Shown here: piece by piece, positions 1 to 8,405 of the stretch
Position numbering within the stretch: position 1 is the first letter of the stretch
How the letters are laid out: every line of letters begins with the position of its first letter
NCBI RefSeq assembly: GCF_000152785.1
Contig: NZ_CH672414.1
Coordinates: 2,979,350 to 3,043,349, forward strand
Length of the DNA stretch: 64,000 nucleotides
Direction of reading: 5' to 3'
From: Yoonia vestfoldensis SKA53
Lineage (GTDB): Bacteria; Pseudomonadota; Alphaproteobacteria; Rhodobacterales; Rhodobacteraceae
Position numbers and translations under genes: made by a program
The notes under the pieces: generated by a model
The model's input: only the letters and a program-made list of their open reading frames with translations
The model's database searches: none
Told to the model about the DNA's origin: nothing

Positions 1-1
1 A

Positions 2-145
2 GCGCATGGCTTGACCGAGGTGATCCCCAGCCTTGACGAATGGTCGGCGCCGCTGTGGCTTGTCACACATGTCGATCTGCACCGCACGACCAAGGTGCAG
101 GCCTTCTTGCGGTTCATCAAGGACCAGATGAAGACGCTGGAATGA
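2..145 (+). CDS. LysR-family transcriptional regulator, C-terminal fragment
   Basis: The window opens inside this gene, so only the last 47 residues are visible. They include LVTHVDLHRTTKV followed by an aromatic-rich helix ending in KTLE. Many LysR regulators end their effector-binding domain this way (a 'W-LxTHxDLrrTaRVraF' pattern). The stop codon overlaps the start of the next gene (ATGA at 142-145), so the two are probably translationally coupled. A regulator directly upstream of an exporter suggests it controls that exporter, but the DNA-binding half lies outside the window, so target and ligand cannot be judged. Confidence 0.75.
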   Translation, partial: AHGLTEVIPSLDEWSAPLWLVTHVDLHRTTKVQAFLRFIKDQMKTLE

Positions 146-1020
146 CCCAGCCGCGTGCCGGGCATCTGGCGATGCTGCTGTTCTCGACGCTGGTAGCGGG
201 GTCTTTCGCGCTGGGCGCGCTTGCGGCCAATGATATCGCCCCCATCGCGCTAAACGCGGTGCGGTTCTGGATCGCGGTGTTTATTTTGGGGGCGGCGGTG
301 GTCGCGACCGGCGGCATGACGCGCGGGGCGGTCACGGCTCTCTGGCGCTATCCGTTGCTGGCGGGGTTCCTGACCACCTATTTCGTCGCCATGTTCGAAG
401 GGTTGAAAACCGCGCCCCCCGTCAGCGCCGCCGCCGTGTTCACCCTGACACCGCTGATGGCGGGGGTCTTTGGCTGGCTTTTGCTGGGCCAGCGCTTTAC
501 GCCGCGTATTCTTTTGGCCTTGGCGATCGGTGGGGTGGGCGCGCTTTGGGTGATCTTTCGCGCCGATGTCGCAGCAGTGCTGCGGTTCGAAATCGGGCGT
601 GGTGAATTGATCTATCTGGGCGGTTGTCTGGCCCATGCGGTCTATACCCCGCTGGTGCGGCGGCTGAACCGGGGGGAACCTGCATTGGTTTTCAGCTTCG
701 GTGTGCTGCTGGCGGGGGCGATGCTGTTGACGGTTTTTGGCTGGGGCGATCTGCGTGCGACCGACTGGACAGCATTGCCCGCGATTGTCTGGATCACGAT
801 CCTTTACACCGCCCTGTTCGCCAGCGCGGCCACCTTTACTCTGCTGCAATTCGCCACGATGCGGCTGCCCAGCAGCAAGGTGATGGCCTATACCTATCTG
901 GTGCCAAGTTGGGTGATCGTCTGGGGTGTGGCGCTGGGCGGTGAGATGCCGCCCGCCATCGTGATGGCGGGGCTGGGGATCACGATTGCGGCGCTGGTTC
1001 TGTTGTTGCGGCAAGACTAG
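142..1020 (+). CDS. EamA/DMT-superfamily membrane transporter
   Basis: This 292-residue integral membrane protein has about ten hydrophobic segments arranged as two repeated halves, the normal architecture of EamA (DUF6) drug/metabolite transporters. The ATG at 142 is preferred because it overlaps the upstream LysR stop codon and begins directly before the first membrane helix; a longer frame reaching back to position 40 would run through the LysR gene. Members usually export amino acids, metabolites or toxic compounds at the inner membrane, and the substrate cannot be told from sequence. Its 3' end overlaps the convergent ArsR gene by 41 nt. Confidence 0.9.
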   Translation: MTQPRAGHLAMLLFSTLVAGSFALGALAANDIAPIALNAVRFWIAVFILGAAVVATGGMTRGAVTALWRYPLLAGFLTTYFVAMFEGLKTAPPVSAAAVFTLTPLMAGVFGWLLLGQRFTPRILLALAIGGVGALWVIFRADVAAVLRFEIGRGELIYLGGCLAHAVYTPLVRRLNRGEPALVFSFGVLLAGAMLLTVFGWGDLRATDWTALPAIVWITILYTALFASAATFTLLQFATMRLPSSKVMAYTYLVPSWVIVWGVALGGEMPPAIVMAGLGITIAALVLLLRQD

Positions 1021-1336
1021 CGAATTCGAGGTCCAGAAACGCCTCGAACGCATCCAGATCGACAGGTTCCATCTGCCCGAACCCCGCCATCCAGACCGAG
1101 GCCGCGCGCAACGCATCAGGTTCAAGCTTGCACCATTTCACGCGGCCGCGCTTTTCCTGACTGATGAGGCCCGCGGCGGTCAAAACCCCCAGATGCTTGG
1201 AAATCGCCGCCAGCGACATCGCGAAAGGCTCGGCCACATCGGTCACCGCCATGTCATCTTCCAGCAGCATCGACAGGATCGCGCGGCGCGTGGGGTCCGC
1301 AAGCGCGGCAAAGGTATTATCGAGCGTGGCAGCCAT
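980..1336 (-). CDS. ArsR-family winged-helix repressor
   Basis: The 118-residue product has the LADPTRRAIL opening and the recognition helix AISKHLGVL that mark ArsR/SmtB-type winged-helix regulators. No cysteine metal-binding pair sits in the recognition helix, so it belongs to the non-metal branch, often linked to SRPBCC-type or membrane genes. The start at 1336 is chosen because the upstream alternative at 1375 lies inside the inverted repeat TCAACC-ATCC-GGTTGA (1368-1383), which is likely its own operator. Its 3' end overlaps the exporter by 41 nt in convergent orientation. The ribosome-binding site is weak. Confidence 0.85.
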   Translation of the reverse strand: MAATLDNTFAALADPTRRAILSMLLEDDMAVTDVAEPFAMSLAAISKHLGVLTAAGLISQEKRGRVKWCKLEPDALRAASVWMAGFGQMEPVDLDAFEAFLDLEFASLAATTEPAPQS

Positions 1337-1367
1337 GCCTGTGCTTATGCCACCGACCACGCAAACG

Positions 1368-1383
1368 TCAACCATCCGGTTGA
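1368..1383. promoter_or_regulatory. Likely ArsR operator palindrome
   Basis: A perfect 6-bp inverted repeat (TCAACC / GGTTGA) with a 4-bp centre lies 31 bp upstream of the ArsR start. Palindromes of the TCAACCAT...GGTTGA type are typical targets of the non-metal ArsR group that uses the same recognition helix. A further half-site TGGTTGA occurs at 1461-1467, towards the ATP-synthase operon. Autoregulation is inferred from position. Confidence 0.5.
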
Positions 1384-1426
1384 ATATGAATATCGACAAA
1401 ACGCGCACACCGACCGCCTTTTTTGA

Positions 1427-1448
1427 CTTCTCTTTTCTAAAAATACTC
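1427..1448 (-). repeat. Partial copy of dispersed intergenic motif
   Basis: Read on the minus strand this is GAGTATTTTTAGAAAAGAGAAG, nearly the same as the right half of the copies at 34435-34467, 16372-16410 and 54962-55008. The CTCCGGCGGG half is missing. It lies between the ArsR gene and atpI. Confidence 0.5.
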
Positions 1449-1484
1449 AATTAAAACAGATGGTTGATATGGTATCGTCGCGGC

Positions 1485-1513
1485 TTGACTCTCTGCCTGC
1501 ACCACCCTAGACG
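1485..1513 (+). promoter_or_regulatory. Candidate sigma-70 promoter of the F0 operon
   Basis: TTGACT (1485-1490) is followed after 17 bp by TAGACG (1508-1513), about 30 bp upstream of the atpI start. Alphaproteobacterial housekeeping promoters keep a strong TTGAC -35 box and tolerate a weak -10 box, which fits this arrangement. A second TTGACT at 1423-1428 has no convincing -10 partner. Confidence 0.4.
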
Positions 1514-1542
1514 GTGTCCAACCTTCCGAAGGGGGCCAACCG

Positions 1543-1878
1543 ATGCCGGAACCGCAGAACGCAGACCGCCTCAAGGCGCTCGAAGCGAAGATTGCGGCGC
1601 TCAAGACACCGGCAGAGGTGAAGGACCATTCGGAAGAACATTATTCGCAAGCGCAGCTTGCCTGGCGAATGGTGATCGAACTCGTGGCCGGTCTGGGGAT
1701 CGGTTTCGGCATTGGATACGGCTTGGATACCCTGTTTGGGACCATGCCGGTTTTTCTGGTGCTGTTCATATTTTTAGGCCTCGCCGCCGGTGTGCAGACG
1801 ATGATGCGCTCGGCAGCAGAGGTTCAGTTGAAGCAGCAGCGCGCTGCACAGGAAAAGGGTGACGCAAGTGGCGATTGA
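1543..1878 (+). CDS. atpI: ATP synthase assembly protein I (AtpI/AtpZ type)
   Basis: This 111-residue protein has a charged N-terminal half and two hydrophobic segments (about residues 46-65 and 69-88) with the glycine pattern [13 protein letters not shown], as in AtpI proteins. AtpI heads the F0 operon of Rhodobacter-type bacteria and assists c-ring assembly or magnesium supply; it is not part of the finished rotor. An AGGGGG-like ribosome-binding site lies 10 nt before the ATG at 1543. The gene overlaps atpB by 20 nt, and all five F0 genes follow on the same strand. Confidence 0.92.
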   Translation: MPEPQNADRLKALEAKIAALKTPAEVKDHSEEHYSQAQLAWRMVIELVAGLGIGFGIGYGLDTLFGTMPVFLVLFIFLGLAAGVQTMMRSAAEVQLKQQRAAQEKGDASGD

Positions 1879-2620
1879 ACCAGAAACCAAAGGTGGTCTT
1901 GTCTTCCATCCGCTGGACCAGTTCATCGTCAAGCCCGCTTTCGGGGATGGCGCGGTCAACTGGTATACCGTTACCAATCTCACCGTCTGGATGGGCATCA
2001 TCCTGCTGGCGATCTTTGCGCTGTTCGTTCTGGGGAGCCGGGGCCGTGCGATCATTCCGTCGCGGGTCCAGTCGATTGGCGAATTGATGTATGGTTTCAT
2101 CTACAAAATGATCGAAGACATCACCGGCAAGGACGGGGTCAAGTATTTCCCCTATATCATGACGTTGTTCGTCTTCATCCTGTTTGCGAATTTCATCGCC
2201 TTGATCCCGATGTCCTATAGCCCGACATCGATGATCGCGGTGACTGCGACGCTGGGTTTTGGGTCTTTCGTCGCCATCACGATCCTTGGGTTCGTGAAAC
2301 ATGGGGCCTCTTTCCTGAAATTGTTCTGGATGTCCGACGCACCCTTGTTCCTGCGCCCGATCATCGCGGTGATCGAAGTGATTTCCTACCTCGTGCGCCC
2401 GGTCAGCCTGTCCATTCGTCTGGGCGGCAATATCGCGGCGGGCCACGTCGTTCTGAAAGTGTTTGCCGGTTTCGCGGCGCTGGCTGTCGCCAGCCCTGCG
2501 GCGATCCTTGGCATTATCGCCATCTATGGGCTGGAAGTGCTGGTTGCCGGCATTCAGGCCTATGTCTTCACGATCCTGATCTGTGTCTATCTCAAGGACG
2601 CACTTCACCCGCATCACTAA
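1859..2620 (+). CDS. atpB: F0F1 ATP synthase subunit a
   Basis: Subunit a forms the proton half-channels beside the c-ring in the inner membrane. The 253-residue protein begins with the Rhodobacter-type LVFHPLDQF segment and contains the conserved helix [17 protein letters not shown], whose arginine is the essential stator arginine, followed by the C-terminal [17 protein letters not shown] helix. There is no ATG: either GTG at 1859 or the in-frame GTG at 1868 serves as start. The purine run AGGAAAAGGG (1850-1859) is placed better for 1868, so the true N-terminus may be three residues shorter. Confidence 0.95.
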   Translation: MTQVAIEPETKGGLVFHPLDQFIVKPAFGDGAVNWYTVTNLTVWMGIILLAIFALFVLGSRGRAIIPSRVQSIGELMYGFIYKMIEDITGKDGVKYFPYIMTLFVFILFANFIALIPMSYSPTSMIAVTATLGFGSFVAITILGFVKHGASFLKLFWMSDAPLFLRPIIAVIEVISYLVRPVSLSIRLGGNIAAGHVVLKVFAGFAALAVASPAAILGIIAIYGLEVLVAGIQAYVFTILICVYLKDALHPHH

Positions 2621-2680
2621 CACCGGATGGGTGAAATCACCCGTCCTACCTCTCAACTTCCAATCGTAAGGAGAATTCTC

Positions 2681-2905
2681 ATGGAAGGCGAACTCGCACA
2701 TATCGGCGCTGGTCTGGCTGCAATCGGTTCCGGCTTTGCCGCAATCGGCGTCGGCAACGTTGCCGGCAATTACCTGGCAGGCGCATTGCGCAACCCATCT
2801 GCCGCTGCTGGCCAGACAGCCACGCTGTTCATCGGTCTGGCATTCGCCGAAGCGCTGGGGATCTTCGCATTCCTCGTGTCGCTTCTGCTGATGTTCGCAG
2901 TCTAA
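2681..2905 (+). CDS. atpE: F0F1 ATP synthase subunit c
   Basis: This 74-residue hairpin of two membrane helices forms the rotating c-ring. Helix 1 carries the glycine/alanine pattern [17 protein letters not shown], the polar loop contains ALRNPSA, and helix 2 carries the proton-binding glutamate (Glu57, in FAEALGIF). The start at 2681 is fixed by a strong TAAGGAG site (2667-2673); upstream in-frame starts are not plausible. A 60-bp gap separates it from atpB, and the strong ribosome-binding site fits the need for many copies of c per complex. Confidence 0.97.
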   Translation: MEGELAHIGAGLAAIGSGFAAIGVGNVAGNYLAGALRNPSAAAGQTATLFIGLAFAEALGIFAFLVSLLLMFAV

Positions 2906-2986
2906 CAGGCAACCCATATCCTTACGGCTGACCGGCGCGTTTGATGCGTGTCGGTCGGTAAACCTGCAAGGTATTCGGGGACCATC

Positions 2987-3532
2987 ATGGCAACACAGAC
3001 AAATACGATCGCAGGAGCTTGCGTCGACGCCGGCGGATCCGCTCTTGGCATGCCGCAGCTTTGCGCTGAATGGATGCCGAACCAGATTTTCTGGCTCATC
3101 GTCACATTGATTGCGATTTTCTTCGTGATGTCGCGCATTGCGCTGCCACGGATTGGCGCGGTCTTGGCCGAACGCTCTGGCACAATCACGAACGATATTG
3201 CCGCAGCCGAAGATTTCAAGAACAAGGCAGCCGAAGCCGAAACCGCCTATGAACAGGCATTGACCGATGCCCGCGCCAAGGCCCAGGAGATCATCGCCAA
3301 GGCCAAGGCAGAGATTCAGGCCGACCTTGACGTCGCATTGCAAAAGGCCGATGCCGCCATCGCCGCCAAGGCCGCCGAAAGCGAAACAGCCATTGGCGAA
3401 ATCCGCGACAGCGCCATCAAGAACATCACCGAGGTCGCCACCGACACCGCCAAGGAATTGGTGCTGGCGCTGGGTGGCACTGCTGACGCCACGACAATCA
3501 CCGCCGCGGTCAACGCGCGGATGAAAGGATAA
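2987..3532 (+). CDS. atpX: F0F1 ATP synthase subunit b'
   Basis: This 181-residue protein has a single membrane helix near residues 28-47 ([20 protein letters not shown]) followed by a long alanine/glutamate/lysine-rich coiled coil. Photosynthetic bacteria and many alphaproteobacteria use two unlike b subunits, b and b', as the peripheral stalk, and this is the first of them. The ATG at 2987 has GGGGACC just upstream and is preferred to a GTG at 2948 that would add an unlikely leader. It is separated from atpF by three nucleotides. An unusual acidic, cysteine-containing N-terminal stretch precedes the helix. Confidence 0.93.
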   Translation: MATQTNTIAGACVDAGGSALGMPQLCAEWMPNQIFWLIVTLIAIFFVMSRIALPRIGAVLAERSGTITNDIAAAEDFKNKAAEAETAYEQALTDARAKAQEIIAKAKAEIQADLDVALQKADAAIAAKAAESETAIGEIRDSAIKNITEVATDTAKELVLALGGTADATTITAAVNARMKG

Positions 3533-3535
3533 GTC

Positions 3536-4093
3536 ATGCGTTTTATGGTCACTGCCCTTTTCGTTGCCGCAGCCTCGCCCGCATTGGCGGCCGATTATCC
3601 GTTCGTGTCGCTGCGCAACACCGATTTCGTGGTTCTTGTCGCCTTCCTGATCTTCATCGGCATCCTGCTGTATTACAAGGTGCCGGCGCTGGTGGCAGAC
3701 ATGCTGGACAAGCGTGCTGTCAATATCCGTGCCGAGCTCGACGAAGCCAAGGCTTTGCGCGAAGAGGCGATGGCGCTGCTGGCCTCTTACGAGCGCAAGC
3801 AAAAGGACGTGCAAGTCCAGGCTGACCGGATTGTCGCCTCTGCCAAGCAAGAAGCCAATGATGCGGCGGTCGCTGCGAAAGAAGAGATCGCCAAATCCAT
3901 CAGCCGCCGCATGCAGGCCGCCGAGGAACAGATCGCATCCGCACAGGCCGCTGCGATCAAGGATGTCCGCGATCAGGCCGTGATCGTTGCTGTCGCTGCT
4001 GCCAAGGACGTTCTGGCAGGGCAGATGAACGCGAAATCGGCCGGTGCGCTGATCGACGAATCCATCGCGGTTGTCGCAGATAAACTGCATTAA
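3536..4093 (+). CDS. atpF: F0F1 ATP synthase subunit b
   Basis: The second peripheral-stalk subunit has 185 residues. It begins with a short hydrophobic leader ending SPALAA, as in other Rhodobacterales b subunits, then one membrane helix (about residues 30-47), then a long charged coiled coil (KRAVNIRAELDEAKALREEA). It would pair with b' to hold F1 against rotation. It is the last gene of the F0 operon and is followed by a strong terminator. The F1 genes are not nearby, consistent with the split F0/F1 organisation of this bacterial group. Confidence 0.95.
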   Translation: MRFMVTALFVAAASPALAADYPFVSLRNTDFVVLVAFLIFIGILLYYKVPALVADMLDKRAVNIRAELDEAKALREEAMALLASYERKQKDVQVQADRIVASAKQEANDAAVAAKEEIAKSISRRMQAAEEQIASAQAAAIKDVRDQAVIVAVAAAKDVLAGQMNAKSAGALIDESIAVVADKLH

Positions 4094-4113
4094 ACCGATC
4101 AATCTGATGATAC

Positions 4114-4148
4114 AAAAAGCCCGGATGCCGCGATGCATCCGGGCTTTT
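4114..4148. terminator. Bidirectional rho-independent terminator after atpF
   Basis: The arms AAGCCCGGATGC (4117-4128) and GCATCCGGGCTT (4135-4146) pair perfectly around a 6-nt loop and are flanked by A and T runs. It can stop transcription of the F0 operon and, read the other way, of the convergent FadR-type regulator. Confidence 0.9.
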
Positions 4149-4177
4149 GCGTTCAAAGGCCGTGGCGCGCGGCCGGA

Positions 4178-4945
4178 TTAGCGGCGCAATTCGTGCTGGA
4201 ACCGCTTTTGTGCGAAGGTTTCGTTGCGGTCCGCCTTTTGCTGGCGTGTCAGCGCCTGTTCGACATAATCAAGATGCGCCTCGACCGCCGCACGGGCCGC
4301 GACAGGATCGCGCGCTTGCAGCCCCATGTTGATCTGGCGGTGCTGGTCAAGCAAGGCATCGCGCGTCGTGCGCTGTTTGAACATGACGCTTCGGTTATAA
4401 AACACACCTTCGCGCAGCAGGTCATACATCGACCGCATCATATGCAGCATGATGATGTTGTGGCTGGCCTCGATGATGGCCAGATGGAATCCGGCGTCAA
4501 GATGGGCTTCTTCTGCCGGATTGCGTTTCAGATGGGCGGTTTCCATCTTTTGAAAAATAGTGTCGATCACCTTGAGGTCAGTATCGCTCCCAAGAATGGC
4601 GGCGCGGCTGGCGGCCAGCCCCTCCATGTCGCGGCGGAAGCTGATGTAGTCGAACACGGCCTCGTCATGGGATGCAAAAAGCGTGACCAATGCGGGGGCA
4701 AAAGCGGACCCCAGCACATCGGCCACGAACACCCCCGCCCCGGCGCGTGAAATCAGCAGGCCGCGTTCCTGCAGATCGGCCAAAGCCTCGCGCAGGGACG
4801 GGCGCGACACGTTCATAGTCTCGCTCAGCTCGCGTTCGGATGGCAGACGCTCGCCGGGCCGTAGGATGCCGCGCAAAATCAGACCTTCGATCTGGTGCAC
4901 AACGCCCTGGGACAGTTTTTCCTGAAGAACCGGCTCGAACGGCAT
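4178..4945 (-). CDS. FadR/GntR-family regulator (FCD domain), PdhR/GlcC/LldR-like
   Basis: The product (255 residues) has an N-terminal GntR winged helix (ILRGILRPGERLPSERELSE, then NVSRPSLREAL) and an all-helical FCD ligand domain in which DAGFHLAII and conserved histidines would bind a metal and a carboxylate ligand. It most resembles regulators of pyruvate, lactate or glycolate use. The start at 4945 has AAAGAG upstream; an in-frame ATG at 4975 falls inside a candidate operator (4964-4982). A closely similar site lies 25 bp upstream of glcD, so control of glycolate oxidation is a reasonable but unproven guess. Confidence 0.85.
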   Translation of the reverse strand: MPFEPVLQEKLSQGVVHQIEGLILRGILRPGERLPSERELSETMNVSRPSLREALADLQERGLLISRAGAGVFVADVLGSAFAPALVTLFASHDEAVFDYISFRRDMEGLAASRAAILGSDTDLKVIDTIFQKMETAHLKRNPAEEAHLDAGFHLAIIEASHNIIMLHMMRSMYDLLREGVFYNRSVMFKQRTTRDALLDQHRQINMGLQARDPVAARAAVEAHLDYVEQALTRQQKADRNETFAQKRFQHELRR

Positions 4946-4963
4946 AATGTCTCTTTCGCGTTT

Positions 4964-4982
4964 TGGTCTGTTCATATGACCA
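4964..4982. promoter_or_regulatory. Candidate operator TGGT-N11-ACCA upstream of FadR-type regulator
   Basis: TGGT and ACCA are separated by 11 bp ending in ATATG, 18 bp upstream of the regulator start. The same spacing and the same right half ATATGACCA recur at 21827-21845 before glcD. FadR-subfamily proteins bind sites built on TNGT...ACNA half-sites, usually with a shorter centre, so the fit to the family is imperfect. Confidence 0.35.
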
Positions 4983-5054
4983 CATTCTGTATGATGTGTT
5001 CAAATGAAAAGGGGCCGCAGATTGCAGCCCCTTCGCCGGTCGCATGTCGAAAGA

Positions 5055-5711
5055 TCAGTTTGGCGTGATGATGATTTCCACACGACGGTTCAACTGGCGG
5101 CCTTCGGCTGTGGCGTTGGATGCGATCGGCTGGTACAGACCCGCGCCGATCGACCGGACCCGCCCGGGTGACACGCCGCCGCTGCGCAGCACGCCGGCCA
5201 CAGATTGCGCACGACGTTCCGACAGGTCCTGGTTAAAGCTGGCAGAGCCGACATTGTCGGTATGGCCGATCACGTTAATGGTCGAATCAGGGTAATTGGT
5301 CAGCGACCGCGCCACGATCATCAGGTCATTCTGCGATTGTGCGCCGATTTGTGTGCTGTTGGTCGCGAACAAAAGATCCTGTGACAGCACGACCACCAGG
5401 TTGGTGCCGTTATTGGACACACCCACATCGTTGCGCAGCGCGCGGCGCAATTCTTCGGCCTGACGGTCAAGGCTGTTGCCGATCCCGCCACCGACGCCTG
5501 CACCCAGTGCAGCGCCGATCAATGCCGCGCGGTTGCGGTCGCGCACGGTGCCGTCGTTGCCGATCAAGGCGCCGGCAGCAGCCCCCCCAAGCGCGCCGAT
5601 CATGGCACCCTGACGCGTGTTCTGGCTTTGGTTCGGTGCACCGGGATCGCAGGCGGCCACCAGCAGCATGGCAGACGCGGCAATCGCGAGCGGGAATTTG
5701 GATAGGATCAT
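5055..5711 (-). CDS. OmpA-family lipoprotein with glycine-zipper segment
   Basis: This 218-residue envelope protein starts with a lipoprotein signal peptide whose lipobox LVAAC places the lipidated cysteine at residue 21, followed by Asp22. A glycine-rich membrane-interacting segment (about residues 35-80, GALGGAAAGALIG) leads into a C-terminal OmpA peptidoglycan-binding domain (about 105-215) with the characteristic IGHTDNVGSASFNQDLSERRA. Such proteins tie the outer membrane to the cell wall. In enterobacteria Asp after the cysteine retains lipoproteins in the inner membrane, but that rule may not hold here. Confidence 0.92.
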   Translation of the reverse strand: MILSKFPLAIAASAMLLVAACDPGAPNQSQNTRQGAMIGALGGAAAGALIGNDGTVRDRNRAALIGAALGAGVGGGIGNSLDRQAEELRRALRNDVGVSNNGTNLVVVLSQDLLFATNSTQIGAQSQNDLMIVARSLTNYPDSTINVIGHTDNVGSASFNQDLSERRAQSVAGVLRSGGVSPGRVRSIGAGLYQPIASNATAEGRQLNRRVEIIITPN

Positions 5712-5801
5712 GACAGGGTTTCCACTACTTTAAAGTGCGCAAAACGGCGCGGTTTACACGCTGTCTTATGACGACAAATGCATTGCTATCCAATAACGGT
5801 T

Positions 5802-6677
5802 TCACGCCCCTTTTGGTTCCAGTGCTTTTCCGCCCATCGCATCGCCTGCGTCAATGCGCGCAGATTCCCATGCCAGCATGGCCCGTTTGACAGGCATCCC
5901 CCAGTGATAACCGCCCAACCCCCCCGATTTGCGCAAGGCGCGGTGACAGGGGATCAACCAACTGACAGGGTTGCGCCCGACAGCCGTGCCAACCGCACGC
6001 ACGGCCTTTGGGTTGCCGATGGCGCCCGCGATCTCGGCATAGGTGGTCACATGGCCTGACGGAATGGCGAGCAGCGCCTCCCAGACCTTGAGCTGGAATG
6101 GCGCGCCGATCATGTGCAGGCGGGTTTCGCCGGTCATGCCAAACGCAGCCTCGGCCCAGCCGCGCAGGGCATCGGGGTTTTCGATGAACGTTGCGGCAGG
6201 CCAGCGCTGGCACAGATCGGCCATCGCGGCGTCAGCACCGGTTTCCGCGGCGAAGGCCAGCCCGCAAATCCCGCGATCGGTCCCCATCACCAGCGCGGGG
6301 CCAAAGGCACTGTCAAACCAGCCCCAGACAATCGTTAGCCCCGCCGCGTCGCGCGCGTAATCGCCGGGGCTCATCGCTTCCCAGCGCAGGAACAGATCGT
6401 GCAGCCGGCCCGAACCGGACAGCCCGACCGCATGGGCGGTGTCCAGCGTGGTGAAGCGGTCACGCAACAAGGTCTTGGCATGCGACAGGTTCAGATATTG
6501 CTGATAGCGTTTGGGCGACACCCCGACCCAGGATGAAAACAGGCGCTGGAAATGCGCAGGGCTCATCTGCATCTGCGCCGCCAGATCGGCCAGCGACAGC
6601 GGTGCGTCGCCCGCAGCATCGATCAGGTCGATGGCGCGGCGCATGACGTGGTAATGATATCTGTCTGACTGGTTCAT
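5802..6677 (-). CDS. Bifunctional AraC-type HTH / methylated-DNA-protein cysteine methyltransferase (Ada-like)
   Basis: The 291-residue protein joins an AraC-type helix-turn-helix (about residues 12-105) to a methylguanine-DNA methyltransferase domain (about 120-275) with the PCHR active site, Cys244 being the methyl acceptor. It lacks the N-terminal zinc domain of E. coli Ada that senses methyl phosphotriesters, so it is the shorter Ada variant. It would repair O6-methylguanine and may regulate genes on methylation. The ATG at 6677 is used because the HTH begins directly after it. The next gene, nth, starts 94 bp away on the other strand, giving a divergent repair pair. Confidence 0.9.
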   Translation of the reverse strand: MNQSDRYHYHVMRRAIDLIDAAGDAPLSLADLAAQMQMSPAHFQRLFSSWVGVSPKRYQQYLNLSHAKTLLRDRFTTLDTAHAVGLSGSGRLHDLFLRWEAMSPGDYARDAAGLTIVWGWFDSAFGPALVMGTDRGICGLAFAAETGADAAMADLCQRWPAATFIENPDALRGWAEAAFGMTGETRLHMIGAPFQLKVWEALLAIPSGHVTTYAEIAGAIGNPKAVRAVGTAVGRNPVSWLIPCHRALRKSGGLGGYHWGMPVKRAMLAWESARIDAGDAMGGKALEPKGA

Positions 6678-6771
6678 GGGTCTGATCCTAGTGATATCGC
6701 GCGCCCCCCGCGACCCGATTATTGCGCATCCGGCGCTTGCCCAGCCGCAACGGGCGTTGCATACCAGAAAC

Positions 6772-7416
6772 ATGGCAAAGCAGCTTGATTATCATTCCAT
6801 CCGCGCGATCTTTGCGCGTTTTCAGGCCGAAGCGCCCGAGCCGGAAGGCGAGCTTGAGCATGTCAACGCCTATACGCTGGTCGTGGCGGTCGCGCTGTCC
6901 GCGCAGGCCACCGACAAAGGCGTGAACAAGGCCACACGCGGGCTGTTCGCTGTCGCCGATACACCGCAAAAGATGCTGGATCTCGGGCTGGACGGCGTGA
7001 CCGAGCATGTCAAAACGATTGGCCTGTTTCGCCAGAAGGCCAAGAACATCATCAAGATGAGCCAGATTCTGGTCGATGATTTCGGCGGCGAAGTGCCCAA
7101 TTCCCGCGCCGCGTTGCAATTGCTGCCCGGCGTCGGGCGCAAGACGGCCAATGTCGTGCTGAACATGTGGTGGGGCCAGCCGGCGCAGGCGGTGGACACG
7201 CATATCTATCGCTTTGGCAACCGCAGCGGCGTGGCGCCGGGGCGCGATGTCGATGCGGTGGAACGCGCCATCGAAGACCATATCCCCGCCGATTATCAAT
7301 TGCATGCGCATCATTGGATGATCCTGCACGGGCGCTATGTCTGTGTCGCACGCAAACCCAAATGCGGTGCCTGTCTGATCCGCGATCTGTGTCTCTATGA
7401 GGAAAAGAATTTATGA
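6772..7416 (+). CDS. nth: Endonuclease III (DNA glycosylase/AP lyase)
   Basis: Endonuclease III removes oxidised pyrimidines and nicks the resulting abasic site. The 214-residue protein has the helix-hairpin-helix LLPGVGRKTANVV with catalytic Lys124, the catalytic aspartate Asp142 (in AVDTH), and the C-terminal 4Fe-4S cluster cysteines 191, 198, 201 and 207 with C-x6-C-x2-C-x5-C spacing. These match E. coli Nth with a constant offset of four residues. The ATG at 6772 is the first that gives a normal N-terminus. Its stop overlaps the next start by 4 nt (ATGA), so it is probably co-translated with the kinase gene. Confidence 0.97.
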   Translation: MAKQLDYHSIRAIFARFQAEAPEPEGELEHVNAYTLVVAVALSAQATDKGVNKATRGLFAVADTPQKMLDLGLDGVTEHVKTIGLFRQKAKNIIKMSQILVDDFGGEVPNSRAALQLLPGVGRKTANVVLNMWWGQPAQAVDTHIYRFGNRSGVAPGRDVDAVERAIEDHIPADYQLHAHHWMILHGRYVCVARKPKCGACLIRDLCLYEEKNL

Positions 7417-8405
7417 AAAAGTATCAGGTTGTCGGAATCGGCAATGCGATGGTCGATGTGCTTGCGCGCGCTGACGACGGATTTCTGGATACCGCTGGCG
7501 TACAAAAAGGCATCATGCAGCTGATTGATATGGACCGTGCAGTCGATCTTTATGACCGGATCGGCCCGGCCAAGGAAATCAGCGGCGGATCGGCTGCGAA
7601 TACCATCGCCGGTATCGCGCAGCTGGGCGGACGGACCGCCTATGTGGGCAAGGTCAAGGATGACCAGCTGGGCGCGATCTTTGCGCATGACCTGCGCGCG
7701 CAGGGTGCCGATTATGCGACACGTATGGCGCCCAAGACCGAGACCGCCGAAACCGGACGCTGCATTGTCATCGTGACGCCGGATGGCGAGCGGTCGATGA
7801 ACACCTATCTTGGCGTGACCGAATTCCTGTCGCCCGACGACATTGATGACGCGCAGATGGCCGATGCTGACTGGATCTACCTGGAAGGCTATCGTTTCGA
7901 CGGACCCGACAGCCACGCGGCCTTTGCCAAGGCGATTGCCGCTTGCAAAGGCGCAGGCGGGCGGGTGTCGATCACCCTGTCGGATCCGTTCTGCATCGCA
8001 CGGCACCGCGACGCCTTTGCCGCGATGATCCGCGATCATGTGGATCTTTTGTTCTGCAACCGCGCGGAAATGCTGGCGATGTACCAGACGACAGATTTCG
8101 AGGCCGCCCTTGCCCAGTCGGCGGCAGAGGTGGAGATGGTGGCCTGCACCGACAGCGGCAATGGCGTACATATCCTGTCAAATGGCGCGCGCTGGCATGT
8201 GCCTGCCGTGCCGACCGAGATTGTCGATGCGACAGGCGCGGGCGATCTGTTCGCGGCAGGGTTCCTGTGGGGGCTGACCGCAGGGTTCGGTTTGGAAACC
8301 TGCGGCAAGATGGGCAATCTGGCGGCGTCCGAGGTGATCAGCCATATCGGCGCGCGGCCGGAAACCGATCTCAGGACGCTGTTTGCAAAACACCAGCTGC
8401 TTTAA
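7413..8405 (+). CDS. PfkB-family carbohydrate kinase, adenosine-kinase type
   Basis: The 330-residue protein is a ribokinase-fold kinase. It has the N-terminal GIGNAMVDV and GGSAANT motifs that contact the nucleoside or sugar, and the PfkB signature DATGAGDLFAAGF (from Asp272) with catalytic base Asp278. The order of motifs and the ISGGSAANT sequence are typical of bacterial proteins annotated as adenosine kinase, which make AMP from adenosine; a different sugar or nucleoside substrate remains possible. It overlaps nth by 4 nt and its tail overlaps the convergent gene by 35 nt. Confidence 0.9.
   Translation: MKKYQVVGIGNAMVDVLARADDGFLDTAGVQKGIMQLIDMDRAVDLYDRIGPAKEISGGSAANTIAGIAQLGGRTAYVGKVKDDQLGAIFAHDLRAQGADYATRMAPKTETAETGRCIVIVTPDGERSMNTYLGVTEFLSPDDIDDAQMADADWIYLEGYRFDGPDSHAAFAKAIAACKGAGGRVSITLSDPFCIARHRDAFAAMIRDHVDLLFCNRAEMLAMYQTTDFEAALAQSAAEVEMVACTDSGNGVHILSNGARWHVPAVPTEIVDATGAGDLFAAGFLWGLTAGFGLETCGKMGNLAASEVISHIGARPETDLRTLFAKHQLL

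Noticed and set aside
1766..4156. 796-residue open frame opposite the ATP synthase genes
   Set aside because: Composition is rich in Arg, His, Gly and Asp with no domains, as expected for an antisense frame of GC-rich coding DNA; the plus-strand genes are certain.
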